A DNA stretch of 64,000 nt from CAYSPG01 sp964432885 (GCA_964432885.1 CAYSPG010000003.1:178411-242410), one strand, 5' to 3'. Shown: positions 8,668-17,358, numbered from the stretch's first letter. Numbers and translations are program-made. Notes: a model not told the origin generated them from the letters alone.

Positions 8668-9951
8668 TCATCTTTCTACTCTTTTCTTCGGTGCAATTAA
8701 TTCAACAATAAAATTTATTAGCATGGTTAAAATAAATAATATACATCCAAGCAGAAACAATGTTTTAAAGTGCAATCCGCCAAAAGGTGCTTCGCCCAGT
8801 TCGGCAGCAATGGTGGCGGGTATAGTGCGTACCGGTTGCAAAAACGAGTGTGGCATTACAGCGGCATTGCCGGTAACCATCAATACAGCCATAGTTTCGC
8901 CAATGGCACGGCCAATACCAAGTATTGCGGCTGCGGTTATACCTGAAATAGAGTAGGGGATAATTACGCGCAAAATAGTTTGCCATTTATTAGCTCCCAA
9001 TGCAAGGCTGGCTTCTTTCATCGAACGGGGAGTGTTTCTTATCGCATCTTCGGAAATGGTAATAATAGTTGGTAAAGCCATTATGCCAAGTATAATGCTT
9101 CCGGCAATTGCCGATTCTCCAACTGGCAGATTAAAAATTTTTTGAATTAATGGAACAATAACTACCAAACCAAAAAAACCATATACAACAGACGGGATAC
9201 CGGCAAGCAATTCAATAATCGGTTTGGCAAAATTCCTGAAACGTGCATCGGCAATTTCGGCAATATAAATTGCTGCAGCAATGCCAAATGGCAATGCAAG
9301 TGCAATGGCACCAATGCTAACCAATATTGTACCCAGCAATAAAGGTAGTATTCCAAGTTGAGCAGCCGGTTGAGCAGTTGGAAACCATTCTTTATCACTC
9401 ATTATTTTAAGCAACTCTATTTTATCAATATGTATGTGCGATGAGTTACCGTTTTTTAAAATGTATTTATCAGCAATAAATACAATTGTGTTTGGGTGTT
9501 TGGAAACGTAATCGTCAATTACATTGGGAAGATGTTCAAATTCGGCTCCTATTTCTTCTTCTGAATAATAGTTGTAAACATCATCTATGCGAAACAATTC
9601 AATGTCGGCATCATCTCCGCCAAGTTGTTTCCAGTTGGTTATTTCCTGGTCAAATACGTGTTTGATTTGCTGCGAGGTGAGAGCAGTAACTTTGTTTGAT
9701 TTATTTACAAGCAACGAAAAATCCTTTTCTACCGGTGTCATTTGAAAAACACCAAACGCCTCTTTAAATAAATAAAATACAATAAGCAACACCGTTAACG
9801 TGGTAACGGTGCTGCTTAACATTAAAACTCCTTCAATTAATTTAGATAGAAGGTTTTTTATAAATCTTTTCAAAATGAAAACAATTTGCGGTTTGCGGTT
9901 TACTAATGGAAGTAGATTTTTTAACAACAAACTACAAACCACAAACCGCAA
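8668..9951 (-). CDS. pstC: Phosphate ABC transporter permease PstC with PstS-like periplasmic insert
   Basis: The permease partner of PstA. The C-terminal 220 residues are classical, with EAA loop ALGANKWQTILRVIIPYSIS followed by IGRAIGETMAVLM. Between the first helix (about residues 43-66) and the second (about 200) lies an insert of about 100 residues. It contains NKVTALTSQQIKHVFDQEI followed by TNWKQLGGDD, which aligns with NKVSKLTREQIEGIYTGKI and KNWKEVGGDD of the PstS encoded next door. The drawn start at 9951 includes codons inside a strong stem-loop (9885-9953), so translation may begin later (for example TTG near 9873). The exact start is unresolved. Confidence 0.9.
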   Translation of the reverse strand: MRFVVCSLLLKNLLPLVNRKPQIVFILKRFIKNLLSKLIEGVLMLSSTVTTLTVLLIVFYLFKEAFGVFQMTPVEKDFSLLVNKSNKVTALTSQQIKHVFDQEITNWKQLGGDDADIELFRIDDVYNYYSEEEIGAEFEHLPNVIDDYVSKHPNTIVFIADKYILKNGNSSHIHIDKIELLKIMSDKEWFPTAQPAAQLGILPLLLGTILVSIGAIALALPFGIAAAIYIAEIADARFRNFAKPIIELLAGIPSVVYGFFGLVVIVPLIQKIFNLPVGESAIAGSIILGIMALPTIITISEDAIRNTPRSMKEASLALGANKWQTILRVIIPYSISGITAAAILGIGRAIGETMAVLMVTGNAAVMPHSFLQPVRTIPATIAAELGEAPFGGLHFKTLFLLGCILFILTMLINFIVELIAPKKRVER

Positions 9952-9953
9952 AC
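9885..9953. promoter_or_regulatory. Stem-loop between pstS and pstC
   Basis: TTTGCGGTTTGCGGTTTACTA (from 9885) pairs imperfectly with CTACAAACCACAAACCGCAAA (ending near 9952), around a loop of about 25 nt. It is a long hairpin just downstream of pstS and could shield the pstS message or attenuate read-through into the permease genes. Confidence 0.6.
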
Positions 9954-9964
9954 AGAAACATAAA

Positions 9965-10792
9965 TTACTTCAACGGAACATATCCAACTTCCTCAACCAC
10001 TTTTTGTCCTGCAGGCGAAAGTATGTAATCTACAAATGGTTTTGTGGTTTTTTCTTTTGCTGTGGGTATATAGTAATACAACGGACGTACTACAGGATAC
10101 GTTTTGTTTTTGGCAGTAGCCATACTGGGAGCCACATAGGTTTTTCCTTTGTCGTACGAAACCTCAATGGGTTTTACATTGTTTTCCACATAGGCAATGC
10201 CTACATAACCTATGGCACCTTTTGTTTGGCTTATGCTTTGTACAATGGCTCCTGTTGCAGGCATGTTTAAGCATGCTGATGCATAGTTCTTTTTATTTAG
10301 AACGTGGTCTTTAAAAAATTCGTACGTGCCTGAACTTGTTTCTCGTGCATACATAACAATTTGCATATCGTCACCGCCAACTTCTTTCCAGTTTTTTATT
10401 TTGCCTGTATAAATTCCTTCTATTTGCTCGCGGGTAAGTTTGCTTACCTTATTTGCCGGGTTAACAATTACCGCAAGCGCATCATACGCTACTGTAACTT
10501 CTTTAAAGGCTCTGCCGGCATCTTGCAACTTTAGGCGTTCATCCATTTTTATTTTGCGCGATGACATGGCAATGTCCGTGGTGCCATCAATAAGTGCAGA
10601 AATACCTACACCCGAACCACCACCAACTACTGTTATGCTTGTACCCTTGTTGGCTTTCATATAGGTTTCGGCTTCTTTTTGCGAAAGTGGTAGCACCGTG
10701 TCGCTTCCTTTTACCACCATTTTGGTTTGTGCGTTTGCTGCAAATGTTGCTGCAATTAAACTGAGTGTAATAATGCTTTTAATTTTTTTCAT
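9965..10792 (-). CDS. pstS: Phosphate-binding protein PstS
   Basis: A periplasmic phosphate receptor of about 275 residues. The start at 10792 is chosen because it gives a clean signal peptide (MKKIKSIITLSLIAATFAANAQ). An upstream Met at 10813 is less suitable. The phosphate-binding segments are recognisable: KGSDTVLPLSQ, GGGSGVGISALIDGTTDIAMSSRK, and RETSSGTYEFF. It lies between the porin and pstC in one operon. Confidence 0.94.
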   Translation of the reverse strand: MKKIKSIITLSLIAATFAANAQTKMVVKGSDTVLPLSQKEAETYMKANKGTSITVVGGGSGVGISALIDGTTDIAMSSRKIKMDERLKLQDAGRAFKEVTVAYDALAVIVNPANKVSKLTREQIEGIYTGKIKNWKEVGGDDMQIVMYARETSSGTYEFFKDHVLNKKNYASACLNMPATGAIVQSISQTKGAIGYVGIAYVENNVKPIEVSYDKGKTYVAPSMATAKNKTYPVVRPLYYYIPTAKEKTTKPFVDYILSPAGQKVVEEVGYVPLK

Positions 10793-10826
10793 TTTATTTA
10801 TTTTTTTAATCATTGATAATTACTAA

Positions 10827-12278
10827 TTAAAATTTTACCTGCAATCGTAATGTAAATACATTGTCTTTTAAATCTTTGTTATAACCTGCAAGGTTTGCAC
10901 TGGTTTCGTTTTTAACCATATCATAGTAGGCTGTAATTTTTACGTTGGCATCCCAGCGATAAGCCAAACCAAAACCCCATGTATCATAACGCAAGTCGGC
11001 AGCGTTGGTGGTCTTAACAGATGTTTGCTTAGGCTTGGTACCAATGTCATCACCCTTAACATCGGTGTTTGGGTCATACCAATCGTATTTTACAATTGCC
11101 TGAAACGGGGTTTGACAAATGTTTTGAGTAAAATAAAAATAAGCACCGCTAAAGTTGCGTGAGTAAATGCTTCCGGCTCCTGTTGTTGTGCTGCTGGTAG
11201 TTGTGGTAATGGTCTGCGGTACTCCGGCAGTATCAAGAACCACAATGTTTTTGGTAGTGGTTGTTGTTGAAGTAGATGTTGGGGCAGCAACCAAACTTGC
11301 AGTGCTGCTTGATGTGCCAGGTTGAATGCCCGAAATATACTCGGCACGAATGGTTGTAATTCCAGCCAGCCAATCAATGCTTAATTGTGCATCAACACCT
11401 GCATAATTTCTTGCTAAGGATTTACGGGCTGCAATACCGGTAGCCACATCTGCTTTTTTTACATCTACAATAAATCCTTTAACTCCTGTTGAATCGGTTC
11501 CGTATTTATAACTATCAGCATCATCTTGCCTAACTCCTCCTGCATAATAGGATAGGCCCAAACCCCATTTTACTTTTTCCTGCATTGCCGTGCGGCTAAT
11601 ACTTAAGTGCCCAATAAAATCTTTTTTCTTATCCCAGTCGCTTGCATCAAGGCCTGCACCGCGAGCACCTGTGCCGTTAAACATTCCTGCTTCAAGTTTT
11701 AGCCAGTTCCATTTACCTGTTTTTGGTCCTTGCAATGTTATCATTGCGCCCAAATCACGCTCGCCCGGAAAAATAATTTGCGACATGCGTCCACGTTCAG
11801 GCGATTCGCGTAATGATGATGAGTAACCAATTTCATAACCAAACGGACGGTTTTGCATACCGGCAGTAAGCGAAATCCAACCAATAAAAGGGTCGGTAAG
11901 TTTTGCATACATATCCTTAACGGCAACTCCTTTTTCGGTTACATCCATATTAAAAACATACTGCGATGTACTCCAGCCTTTAGCACCAAGTTGCGAGTCG
12001 TACTGAAATTTTACACGGCCTCTGCGGATAGCAAATCGTTTGTCAACGCCCGAAGGAAAATTTCCTCCGTTAAAAGATTGCTGGCCGCTGCTGTCGGCAA
12101 TTTGAAATTGCGCTTGTATGTAGCCGCTTACTTTAATACGCTTTAAAAGTTCAAGGTCGCTGCCATAGCGGGCAAGCGTTGCCTGGGTTGTGTCTTCGGC
12201 ACTTTCTTGTGCATAAGCATTTAGCGACAAGCCTGCTGTGAGTGCTGCCGCAATAAGTGTGAGTTTAAGTTTTTGCAT
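10827..12278 (-). CDS. Phosphate-selective porin (OprP/OprO family)
   Basis: A 483-residue outer-membrane beta-barrel with signal peptide MQKLKLTLIAAALTAGLSLNAYAQ. The first strand region (VSGYIQAQFQ) and the segment FAIRRGRVKFQYD are typical of the OprP/OprO family, and the protein ends in an aromatic-terminated strand (FTLRLQVKF). A Ser/Thr-rich stretch (about residues 320-375) probably forms an external loop. As first gene of the pst operon it would bring phosphate across the outer membrane. Its expression is probably phosphate-controlled (see 12309-12364). Confidence 0.88.
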   Translation of the reverse strand: MQKLKLTLIAAALTAGLSLNAYAQESAEDTTQATLARYGSDLELLKRIKVSGYIQAQFQIADSSGQQSFNGGNFPSGVDKRFAIRRGRVKFQYDSQLGAKGWSTSQYVFNMDVTEKGVAVKDMYAKLTDPFIGWISLTAGMQNRPFGYEIGYSSSLRESPERGRMSQIIFPGERDLGAMITLQGPKTGKWNWLKLEAGMFNGTGARGAGLDASDWDKKKDFIGHLSISRTAMQEKVKWGLGLSYYAGGVRQDDADSYKYGTDSTGVKGFIVDVKKADVATGIAARKSLARNYAGVDAQLSIDWLAGITTIRAEYISGIQPGTSSSTASLVAAPTSTSTTTTTKNIVVLDTAGVPQTITTTTSSTTTGAGSIYSRNFSGAYFYFTQNICQTPFQAIVKYDWYDPNTDVKGDDIGTKPKQTSVKTTNAADLRYDTWGFGLAYRWDANVKITAYYDMVKNETSANLAGYNKDLKDNVFTLRLQVKF

Positions 12279-12308
12279 ACCGTTGTGTTTAGTTGTTTGT
12301 TAACGGCT

Positions 12309-12364
12309 GCAAAAAGACTTTATCGGGGTTAACTGGTTTTTAACCCAATGTTAAATTAATGTTA
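12309..12364 (-). promoter_or_regulatory. Candidate Pho-box promoter of the porin-pst operon
   Basis: On the minus strand TAACATT occurs twice with an exact 11-bp period (12358-12364 and 12347-12353). This is the spacing of PhoB direct repeats, though the sequence differs from the Proteobacterial CTGTCAT. About 30 bp downstream lies TCTTTTTG (12309-12316), a 7/8 match to the Bacteroidota -7 element, with no good -33 box. This is what an activator-dependent promoter would look like. Confidence 0.45.
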
Positions 12365-12466
12365 TTTGATGATTTTAGATTAATACTAACCTAACATTTA
12401 CTAACTGAAAAATGCCATATGAATTTTGGCAAACCTTGTTTATGCAAGGGCACCACCTGCAACATG

Positions 12467-12757
12467 TTACCTTATTACAACGTCTTTTATAAAATCACCA
12501 CCCAACTCTTGATTCAATAGAGTTTTAATATTCTCTTTTCCGTAGGTAAGTTCTTCTTTTAGCGGTGCAGATATTATGTGTATAAAAATTGTATGGTCCT
12601 TAAAGGTGATTTTTGAAGTACGTTTTGAAATAGCTTCACCCATTATTTTTTCCCAGCAGTGTAACAATTTTACCTCGTTAAGTTTATCGCCAAGCTGATA
12701 TGTTTTTATCAACTGTTCAATTACTTCTTTGATACTTTCTTCGTTGCTGTTTCTCAT
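12467..12757 (-). CDS. dciA: DciA-like helicase-loading protein (DUF721)
   Basis: A 96-residue DUF721/DciA protein. In bacteria without DnaC/DnaI, DciA helps load the replicative helicase DnaB. The sequence shows the typical LLHCWEKIMGEAISKRTSKI core and a following strand-rich segment (HTIFIHIISAPLKEELTYGK). It begins 6 bp after recF on the same strand, a common DUF721 arrangement. It is the minimal KH-like form without an extra disordered domain. Confidence 0.8.
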   Translation of the reverse strand: MRNSNEESIKEVIEQLIKTYQLGDKLNEVKLLHCWEKIMGEAISKRTSKITFKDHTIFIHIISAPLKEELTYGKENIKTLLNQELGGDFIKDVVIR

Positions 12758-12763
12758 GGCTTG

Positions 12764-13873
12764 TTAAATAGTGGTTGGCTGTAAAATTTCTCCGTCCACA
12801 ACATCAAAGCTGCGTATTGTAACTTGGATGCTTTCAAATATTTGTTTAAGCCTTTCGGGATGGGTATCGGTAATAAAAAGTTGTCCAAATTTTTCTTCGC
12901 TTACAAGTTTCATCAGCCGTTCCACACGGCCATCATCCAATTTGTCAAAAATATCATCAAGTAGCAAAACGGGTTTAATTTTTTTTATGGTTTGTATAAA
13001 TTCAAACTGCGCTATTTTTAATGCAATTAAAAAAGTTTTTTGTTGCCCTTGTGAGCCAATCCGCTTTAGCGGCTTTTGACTTATTGTAAAAACCAAGTCG
13101 TCTTTGTGAATGCCTGTTGAGGTGTATTGCAATGCCAAATCTTTTTGAAGCGATTTTTCCAGCAACTCTTCAAAGTTATTTTCGGTTAACTGAGTATGAT
13201 ATTCAACAGATGTGAGTTCGTTATTATTACTCAAAAATTTATAGTGCTTTTCAAAAACAGGGATAAATGTTTGGATAAACGCTTTTCGTTTTTTATAAAT
13301 GCTGTTTCCGGTGTCAGCAAGTTTTAAGTTCCATATTTGCAGAAGTGAAGTATCAATTCCGGTTTGATAGGCTGTTTTTAAATACGCATTGCGTTGGGCA
13401 AGCGTGCGGTTATAACTAATTAAATCTTCTAAATATTGCTTATCAACCTGTGCAATAATACTGTCTATAAATTTTCTGCGCTCTTCGCTTCCTTCTGTAA
13501 TTAAAATATGATCAACCGGTGCAATCATTACTACAGGAAACAAGCCAATATGGTCGGCAAGTTTAGCGTATTCTTTTGCATTTTTTTTTACCTGCTTTTT
13601 ATTTCCTGCTTTAACGCCTATAAAAATTTCATCCACCGTATTGCGGTGTTCAAAAGTTCCTTGCAAAACAAACATTTGCTCGCTGTGCTTAATGTTTTGT
13701 GCATCAGAAGAGTTAAAATAACTTTTGGTCAAACTCAGGTAATGTACCGCATCAAGTATGTTGGTTTTACCACTACCGTTGTTGCCTGTAAAACAATTGA
13801 CTCCGCTGCTAAAATGCAGTGATGCCTCGGCATAATTTTTAAAATTTAAAAGCGTGAGTGATTTTAAATACAT
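12764..13873 (-). CDS. recF: DNA replication and repair protein RecF
   Basis: A 369-residue SMC-like ATPase that helps load RecA at gaps. Walker A is GNNGSGKTN (about residues 30-38), followed by ILDAVHYLSLTKSYF. The ABC-type signature region contains GSQGQQKTFLIALK, and Walker B is PVLLLDDIFDKLD. Length and motifs are complete. It forms an operon with dciA. dnaN is not adjacent but 11 kb away, and dnaA is not in the window. Confidence 0.95.
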   Translation of the reverse strand: MYLKSLTLLNFKNYAEASLHFSSGVNCFTGNNGSGKTNILDAVHYLSLTKSYFNSSDAQNIKHSEQMFVLQGTFEHRNTVDEIFIGVKAGNKKQVKKNAKEYAKLADHIGLFPVVMIAPVDHILITEGSEERRKFIDSIIAQVDKQYLEDLISYNRTLAQRNAYLKTAYQTGIDTSLLQIWNLKLADTGNSIYKKRKAFIQTFIPVFEKHYKFLSNNNELTSVEYHTQLTENNFEELLEKSLQKDLALQYTSTGIHKDDLVFTISQKPLKRIGSQGQQKTFLIALKIAQFEFIQTIKKIKPVLLLDDIFDKLDDGRVERLMKLVSEEKFGQLFITDTHPERLKQIFESIQVTIRSFDVVDGEILQPTTI

Positions 13874-13891
13874 GAAGTAAGTTAAATGTAA

Positions 13892-14278
13892 TCAGTAAGT
13901 AATTTCTAAACTGTCAAGCTCAGCCACCGAAACAGAAGGAGGCATAATATTGTTTTTAACCTTTAAAGCCACAAATTCGCCCACACGTTTTGCTTCCGCA
14001 TCTGACACAAATCCTTTATTGCCTGGCACTGCGGGTATGTTAGGTTGCCTAACGGTTAAGTTGCTGTCAACATAAATATTGTAGCCAAAACCATTTACCT
14101 GATCGCGCATTGAATCGTTTAAAAAGGTTTGTACGGTTACCTCTTTACCTTCCATAGGATTGGGTATTGTATATTTATCGGTATCTGTTGTTTGCGAATT
14201 GTTTTTTTCAGGTCCCGAACAGGCAACTATCATCGTTAATGCAAGGATAAATGTTGGCTTTATAATTTGCTTAGTCAT
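13892..14278 (-). CDS. Small lipoprotein of unknown function
   Basis: A 128-residue protein with a lipoprotein signal (MTKQIIKPTFILALTMIVAC, lipobox ending VAC). The start at 14278 is preferred to an upstream Met at 14314 because it gives a standard signal. After the cysteine comes a short polar linker (SGPEKNNSQTTDTD), then a globular part with no family that I recognise. It sits upstream of recF on the same strand, 18 bp apart, so it may share its transcript. Confidence 0.65.
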   Translation of the reverse strand: MTKQIIKPTFILALTMIVACSGPEKNNSQTTDTDKYTIPNPMEGKEVTVQTFLNDSMRDQVNGFGYNIYVDSNLTVRQPNIPAVPGNKGFVSDAEAKRVGEFVALKVKNNIMPPSVSVAELDSLEITY

Positions 14279-14314
14279 ATAGCTAAAAATTTGCAGTAAA
14301 AGTAATTTAATCAA

Positions 14315-14798
14315 TGCAATGGTTTAGTTAATTATCGAATTTAATTTGTAATGGTCATTTGCATTAAAACTAAAAATACATTTGAGTAGTTGAGAAGTAA
14401 ATATTATTCTAAAAAATTTATTTTACTCTTCTTTATCTAAACAAACCTTCGATTCAATATTTATTGTCTTGAGCCTTGGCGTACTGGTAACTGCCGTATT
14501 TCTTGTCAAAACCGCAAAAAGGTTGGGTGCGATGAGAATGTAATTATGTAATGCAGTTGCACATATTCAATGAACTTCTGTGCAAAACAATTAGCCACAG
14601 TGTCGATGGAAAACTATGCCATTTAAAAAAAGTTAAAAAATATTTTGCGCAACCAATTAGTTGCTTATATTTGCAGCCGATTGGTTGCGCAATAAATAAA
14701 TCACAACAATGAAATGCTCAAGATTCTAAAATTACCAACCGGAATAATTCATCAAGGACATTCCAACTAACCATCATAGTTTAAAAAAAATTATACAG
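14315..14798. other. Gene-free region before the ArsR-type operon
   Basis: About 480 bp without a supported gene. It holds a 7-bp inverted repeat TTGCACA/TGTGCAA (14557-14563 with 14579-14585), the promoter-operator at 14644-14692, and an untranslated leader of about 120 nt before the regulator. A short minus-strand frame near 14459-14530 gave no recognisable product. Confidence 0.6.
14644..14692 (+). promoter_or_regulatory. Promoter with overlapping perfect inverted repeat (operator)
   Basis: TTTG (14644-14647) and TATATTTG (14666-14673) form a Bacteroidota promoter with an 18-bp spacer. A perfect 13-bp inverted repeat, TTGCGCAACCAAT (14645-14657) with ATTGGTTGCGCAA (14680-14692), brackets the -7 element, covering the -33 box and the first transcribed bases. 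This is the geometry of a repressor site; the ArsR-type protein at 14799 is the obvious candidate. Confidence 0.7.
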
Positions 14799-15119
14799 AT
14801 GAAAAGAGATGTTTTTCAGGCAATAGCAGACCCAACAAGAAGGGCCATACTTGTATTGCTTGCTTCGCAGGCTATGACTCCAAATGCCTTAGCAGAAAAC
14901 TTTCATACCAGCCGGCAATCGGTTTCAAAACACATTAAAATTTTAACTGAATGTCAACTTGTAAAACAGGAACAACAAGGCAGGGAGATTTATTACTCGG
15001 TTGAAATAAGAAAAATAAAGGAGATTGATAAATGGCTTAATCAATTCAGAAAAATTTGGGAAACCCAATTCAATCAACTTGACAATGTATTATTAACACT
15101 AGAAAAAAAGAAAAAATGA
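14799..15119 (+). CDS. ArsR-family transcriptional regulator (winged helix)
   Basis: A 106-residue winged-helix repressor of the ArsR/YczG type that pairs with SRPBCC genes. The family opening [19 protein letters not shown] is followed by the recognition helix [18 protein letters not shown] and the wing [10 protein letters not shown]. No metal-binding cysteines are present, so it is not a metal sensor. The C-terminus ([20 protein letters not shown]) matches the version that sits with AHSA1-domain genes. It overlaps the next gene by 4 bp (ATGA) and probably controls its own promoter at 14644-14692. Confidence 0.9.
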   Translation: MKRDVFQAIADPTRRAILVLLASQAMTPNALAENFHTSRQSVSKHIKILTECQLVKQEQQGREIYYSVEIRKIKEIDKWLNQFRKIWETQFNQLDNVLLTLEKKKK

Positions 15120-15613
15120 AAAACAGTTTACTATTTGATTTTACCGTTGACAAAACAACTAAAACGGTTTTTGTAACCCGAGAATTTGATGCTCCACTTT
15201 CGCTTGTATGGGATGCCTTTTCAAAGAAGGAAATTCTTGACCAATGGTGGGCTCCCAAACCATATATCTCAAAAACAAAGGTCATGGACTTCAAAGTGGG
15301 TGGCAGAAGATTTTACGCAATGGTAAGCCCTGAAGGACATGAGATGTGGGCAATTCAGAAATATACATCCATTACTCCCAAAACAAATTTCAAATATTTA
15401 AATGCCTTTGCCGATAAAGATGAAAACCCACAATTGCCAGGCTCTGACTGGGATTATAATTTCATCGAACAAAACGGAATAACAAAAGTTAGTATTACTA
15501 TTTACAATGACTCCCTTGAACGTATGGAAAAAATGATTGAAATGGGTTTCAAAGAAGGATTTACAATGACATTAAATGAATTAGGATTGTTGTTACAGCA
15601 ACTAAATAAGTAG
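15116..15613 (+). CDS. SRPBCC (AHSA1/START-like) domain protein
   Basis: A 165-residue lipid/ligand-binding fold of the AHSA1 group. Characteristic segments are [29 protein letters not shown]-like WAPKPY, and the C-terminal [20 protein letters not shown]. The ligand is unknown. It is translationally coupled to the ArsR-type regulator, the standard pairing for this family, and is followed 4 bp later by a VOC protein. Confidence 0.88.
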   Translation: MKNSLLFDFTVDKTTKTVFVTREFDAPLSLVWDAFSKKEILDQWWAPKPYISKTKVMDFKVGGRRFYAMVSPEGHEMWAIQKYTSITPKTNFKYLNAFADKDENPQLPGSDWDYNFIEQNGITKVSITIYNDSLERMEKMIEMGFKEGFTMTLNELGLLLQQLNK

Positions 15614-15617
15614 AAAA

Positions 15618-16193
15618 ATGAAAAACAAAACCAGTATTTTATGGACTGTAACACTAATTGCTTTACTCACACTAACAATGTCTTGTTCAAACAATAATAA
15701 TTCCAAAACTATGTCTAATGCAATCCAAAAAATTACACCTTGCTTATGGGTGGAGAAAGATGCCAAGGCAGTAGCAGATTACTACTTATCCATTTTTAAA
15801 AACGGCAAGCTGAAAGATTATCGCAAGTTTATGAATCCGCCAAATGAATTCAGTAGTGAACCCAGTAGCTTTGAAACTGCCGTAATTGAAATAGTAGGAA
15901 TGGAGTTTAGCATACTTGCAGCAGGCCCATTGTTTAAATTTAATGAAGCGGTATCATTTGTAGTAAATTGTAAAGATCAGGCAGAGGTTGATTACTATTG
16001 GGAAGCGCTTATTGCCAACGGTGGCCAGGAAGGGTCCTGTGGCTGGTGCAAAGACAAGTATGGTTTGTCCTGGCAGATTGTTCCTACAGAATACTTTGAG
16101 TTAATTCATAGTACAGATACTACAGTTAGAGATAAAGCAATGATAAATACCTTTAAGCAAAAGAAGTTAATTATAGAGGACTTAAAAAAATAG
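15618..16193 (+). CDS. VOC-family (PhnB-like) protein with lipoprotein signal
   Basis: A 191-residue protein with a PhnB/3-demethylubiquinone-methyltransferase-like VOC domain starting at IQKITPCLWVEKDAKAVADYY (about residue 36), with the family ending CKDKYGLSWQIVPTEYFEL. Relatives are normally cytoplasmic and begin at this point. Here about 33 extra residues form a signal with lipobox LTMSC. An internal Met32 (start at 15711) would give the cytoplasmic form, so two products are conceivable. It ends the ArsR-SRPBCC-VOC operon; the substrate is unknown. Confidence 0.8.
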   Translation: MKNKTSILWTVTLIALLTLTMSCSNNNNSKTMSNAIQKITPCLWVEKDAKAVADYYLSIFKNGKLKDYRKFMNPPNEFSSEPSSFETAVIEIVGMEFSILAAGPLFKFNEAVSFVVNCKDQAEVDYYWEALIANGGQEGSCGWCKDKYGLSWQIVPTEYFELIHSTDTTVRDKAMINTFKQKKLIIEDLKK

Positions 16194-16225
16194 AAAATTA
16201 AGGCCAAGACAATTGACCGCTCAAA

Positions 16226-17302
16226 TTACAGTTGGTTTGTAATGGTTAAAAATTCCTCCATGGTGTTAATACTATGTGTTGCTTTAGGGTTGGTTGTAAT
16301 AATTTGGTTGGCATTAACTTGGATTAAAAATTGATTTAATGAATGTTGTCCAGCACTAAACATTTTAAAAAGCATATTGGAGCAGCTGCTTTTGTATAGG
16401 GCCAGCAAAGGTTCGTAATGTTTTGGTTGTTGATGGTTGCTTAGGCATGATGCAATTGATTGCTTTTTTCCAACAGAAATTAAATTTTTTAAATCATTTA
16501 GGTTAATGAATGGATAATCGCAGCCAACAACTAAAAAATCGTTGTTTGGAAATTTTTCAAATGCAGAAAGTAATCCTGTTAAGGGGCCTGCGCCCAAATA
16601 TTTTTGGCTGTCAACTATAAAGTTATAACCGGGTTGCATATTACCGACTTGTGTTTGGTTGCATGAAATAAAAGCGGTATCGCAAATTTGTTGCAGCATA
16701 TCATAAATATGATAACGTTGTGGTTTTTGAAAATAGGTGAGTAAACTTTTGTCGGTACCCATGCGCATTGAATTTCCTCCACACATTACCAATCCAATGG
16801 TATTTTGGGGCTTAGTTAATTTGATTAAGTAAGCAGTATCAATAATATTAGCTTGTTTGAGGTTATATTTTTTTATGCACTGGTTCAGCAGGTAATCGCG
16901 AATCACAAGCATTAGTTTTTGGTTTGTTTTTTTTTGTACATGCTTTATTAAGTTCGATAATGCAGGTTCAAATCCCATGTTGTTTAATTCAAGCTTTCCT
17001 ACCTCATCAACTACAATCCAGTGATTGTTTTGTGATGATTTGGCTAAAATTCGATGTGCTTGTGAAAATGTTTTTTTTAGAAAAAAATATTTTCCTACAG
17101 AAATTAATTCATCAGCAGGAGTAGATGTGTTGACTTCAAATGGAAAGTAGATGTTGTTGGATATGTCATATAACATTCTTTTTTGATCTACATCAGGCGT
17201 TAATATTCCGCCTGTATCCGAAATGCCGTTTAACCAGTTGGCAAGTGCCGATGTTTTTCCGCTACGTATAGGGCCGGTAAGTATGTATATGTTATTTTGC
17301 AA
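16226..17302 (-). CDS. Fusion of THEP1-like NTPase and MobA-like nucleotidyltransferase
   Basis: A 358-residue two-domain protein. Residues 1-165 look like a THEP1-type nucleoside triphosphatase, with P-loop GPIRSGKT (10-17), VGKYFFL (69-75) and Walker B with its neighbour VVDEVGKLEL (97-106). Residues 168-358 look like molybdenum cofactor guanylyltransferase MobA, with LVMCGGNSMRMGTDKSLL (171-188) and LGAGPLTGLL and VVGCDYPFIN further on. MobA attaches GMP to molybdopterin. Why an NTPase is fused is unknown; in standard systems the partner would be MobB. The gene lies 56 bp downstream of a membrane protein on the same strand. Confidence 0.82.
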   Translation of the reverse strand: MQNNIYILTGPIRSGKTSALANWLNGISDTGGILTPDVDQKRMLYDISNNIYFPFEVNTSTPADELISVGKYFFLKKTFSQAHRILAKSSQNNHWIVVDEVGKLELNNMGFEPALSNLIKHVQKKTNQKLMLVIRDYLLNQCIKKYNLKQANIIDTAYLIKLTKPQNTIGLVMCGGNSMRMGTDKSLLTYFQKPQRYHIYDMLQQICDTAFISCNQTQVGNMQPGYNFIVDSQKYLGAGPLTGLLSAFEKFPNNDFLVVGCDYPFINLNDLKNLISVGKKQSIASCLSNHQQPKHYEPLLALYKSSCSNMLFKMFSAGQHSLNQFLIQVNANQIITTNPKATHSINTMEEFLTITNQL

Positions 17303-17358
17303 TGTAAATTAAAATAGCTTGAGGCTTGGTGTTGATTACAATTGGTTTATAAGCGGGG

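Noticed and set aside
9800..10270. Plus-strand open frame of 156 codons over pstC/pstS
   Set aside because: Overlaps two well-supported genes on the other strand and encodes a Cys/Phe-rich, low-information product.
11090..11377. Minus-strand frame inside the porin gene
   Set aside because: Alternative frame of the Ser/Thr-rich loop; no start context or similarity.
14459..14530. Minus-strand fragment that might be a gene remnant
   Set aside because: Too short, with no recognised family; kept only as part of the gene-free region.
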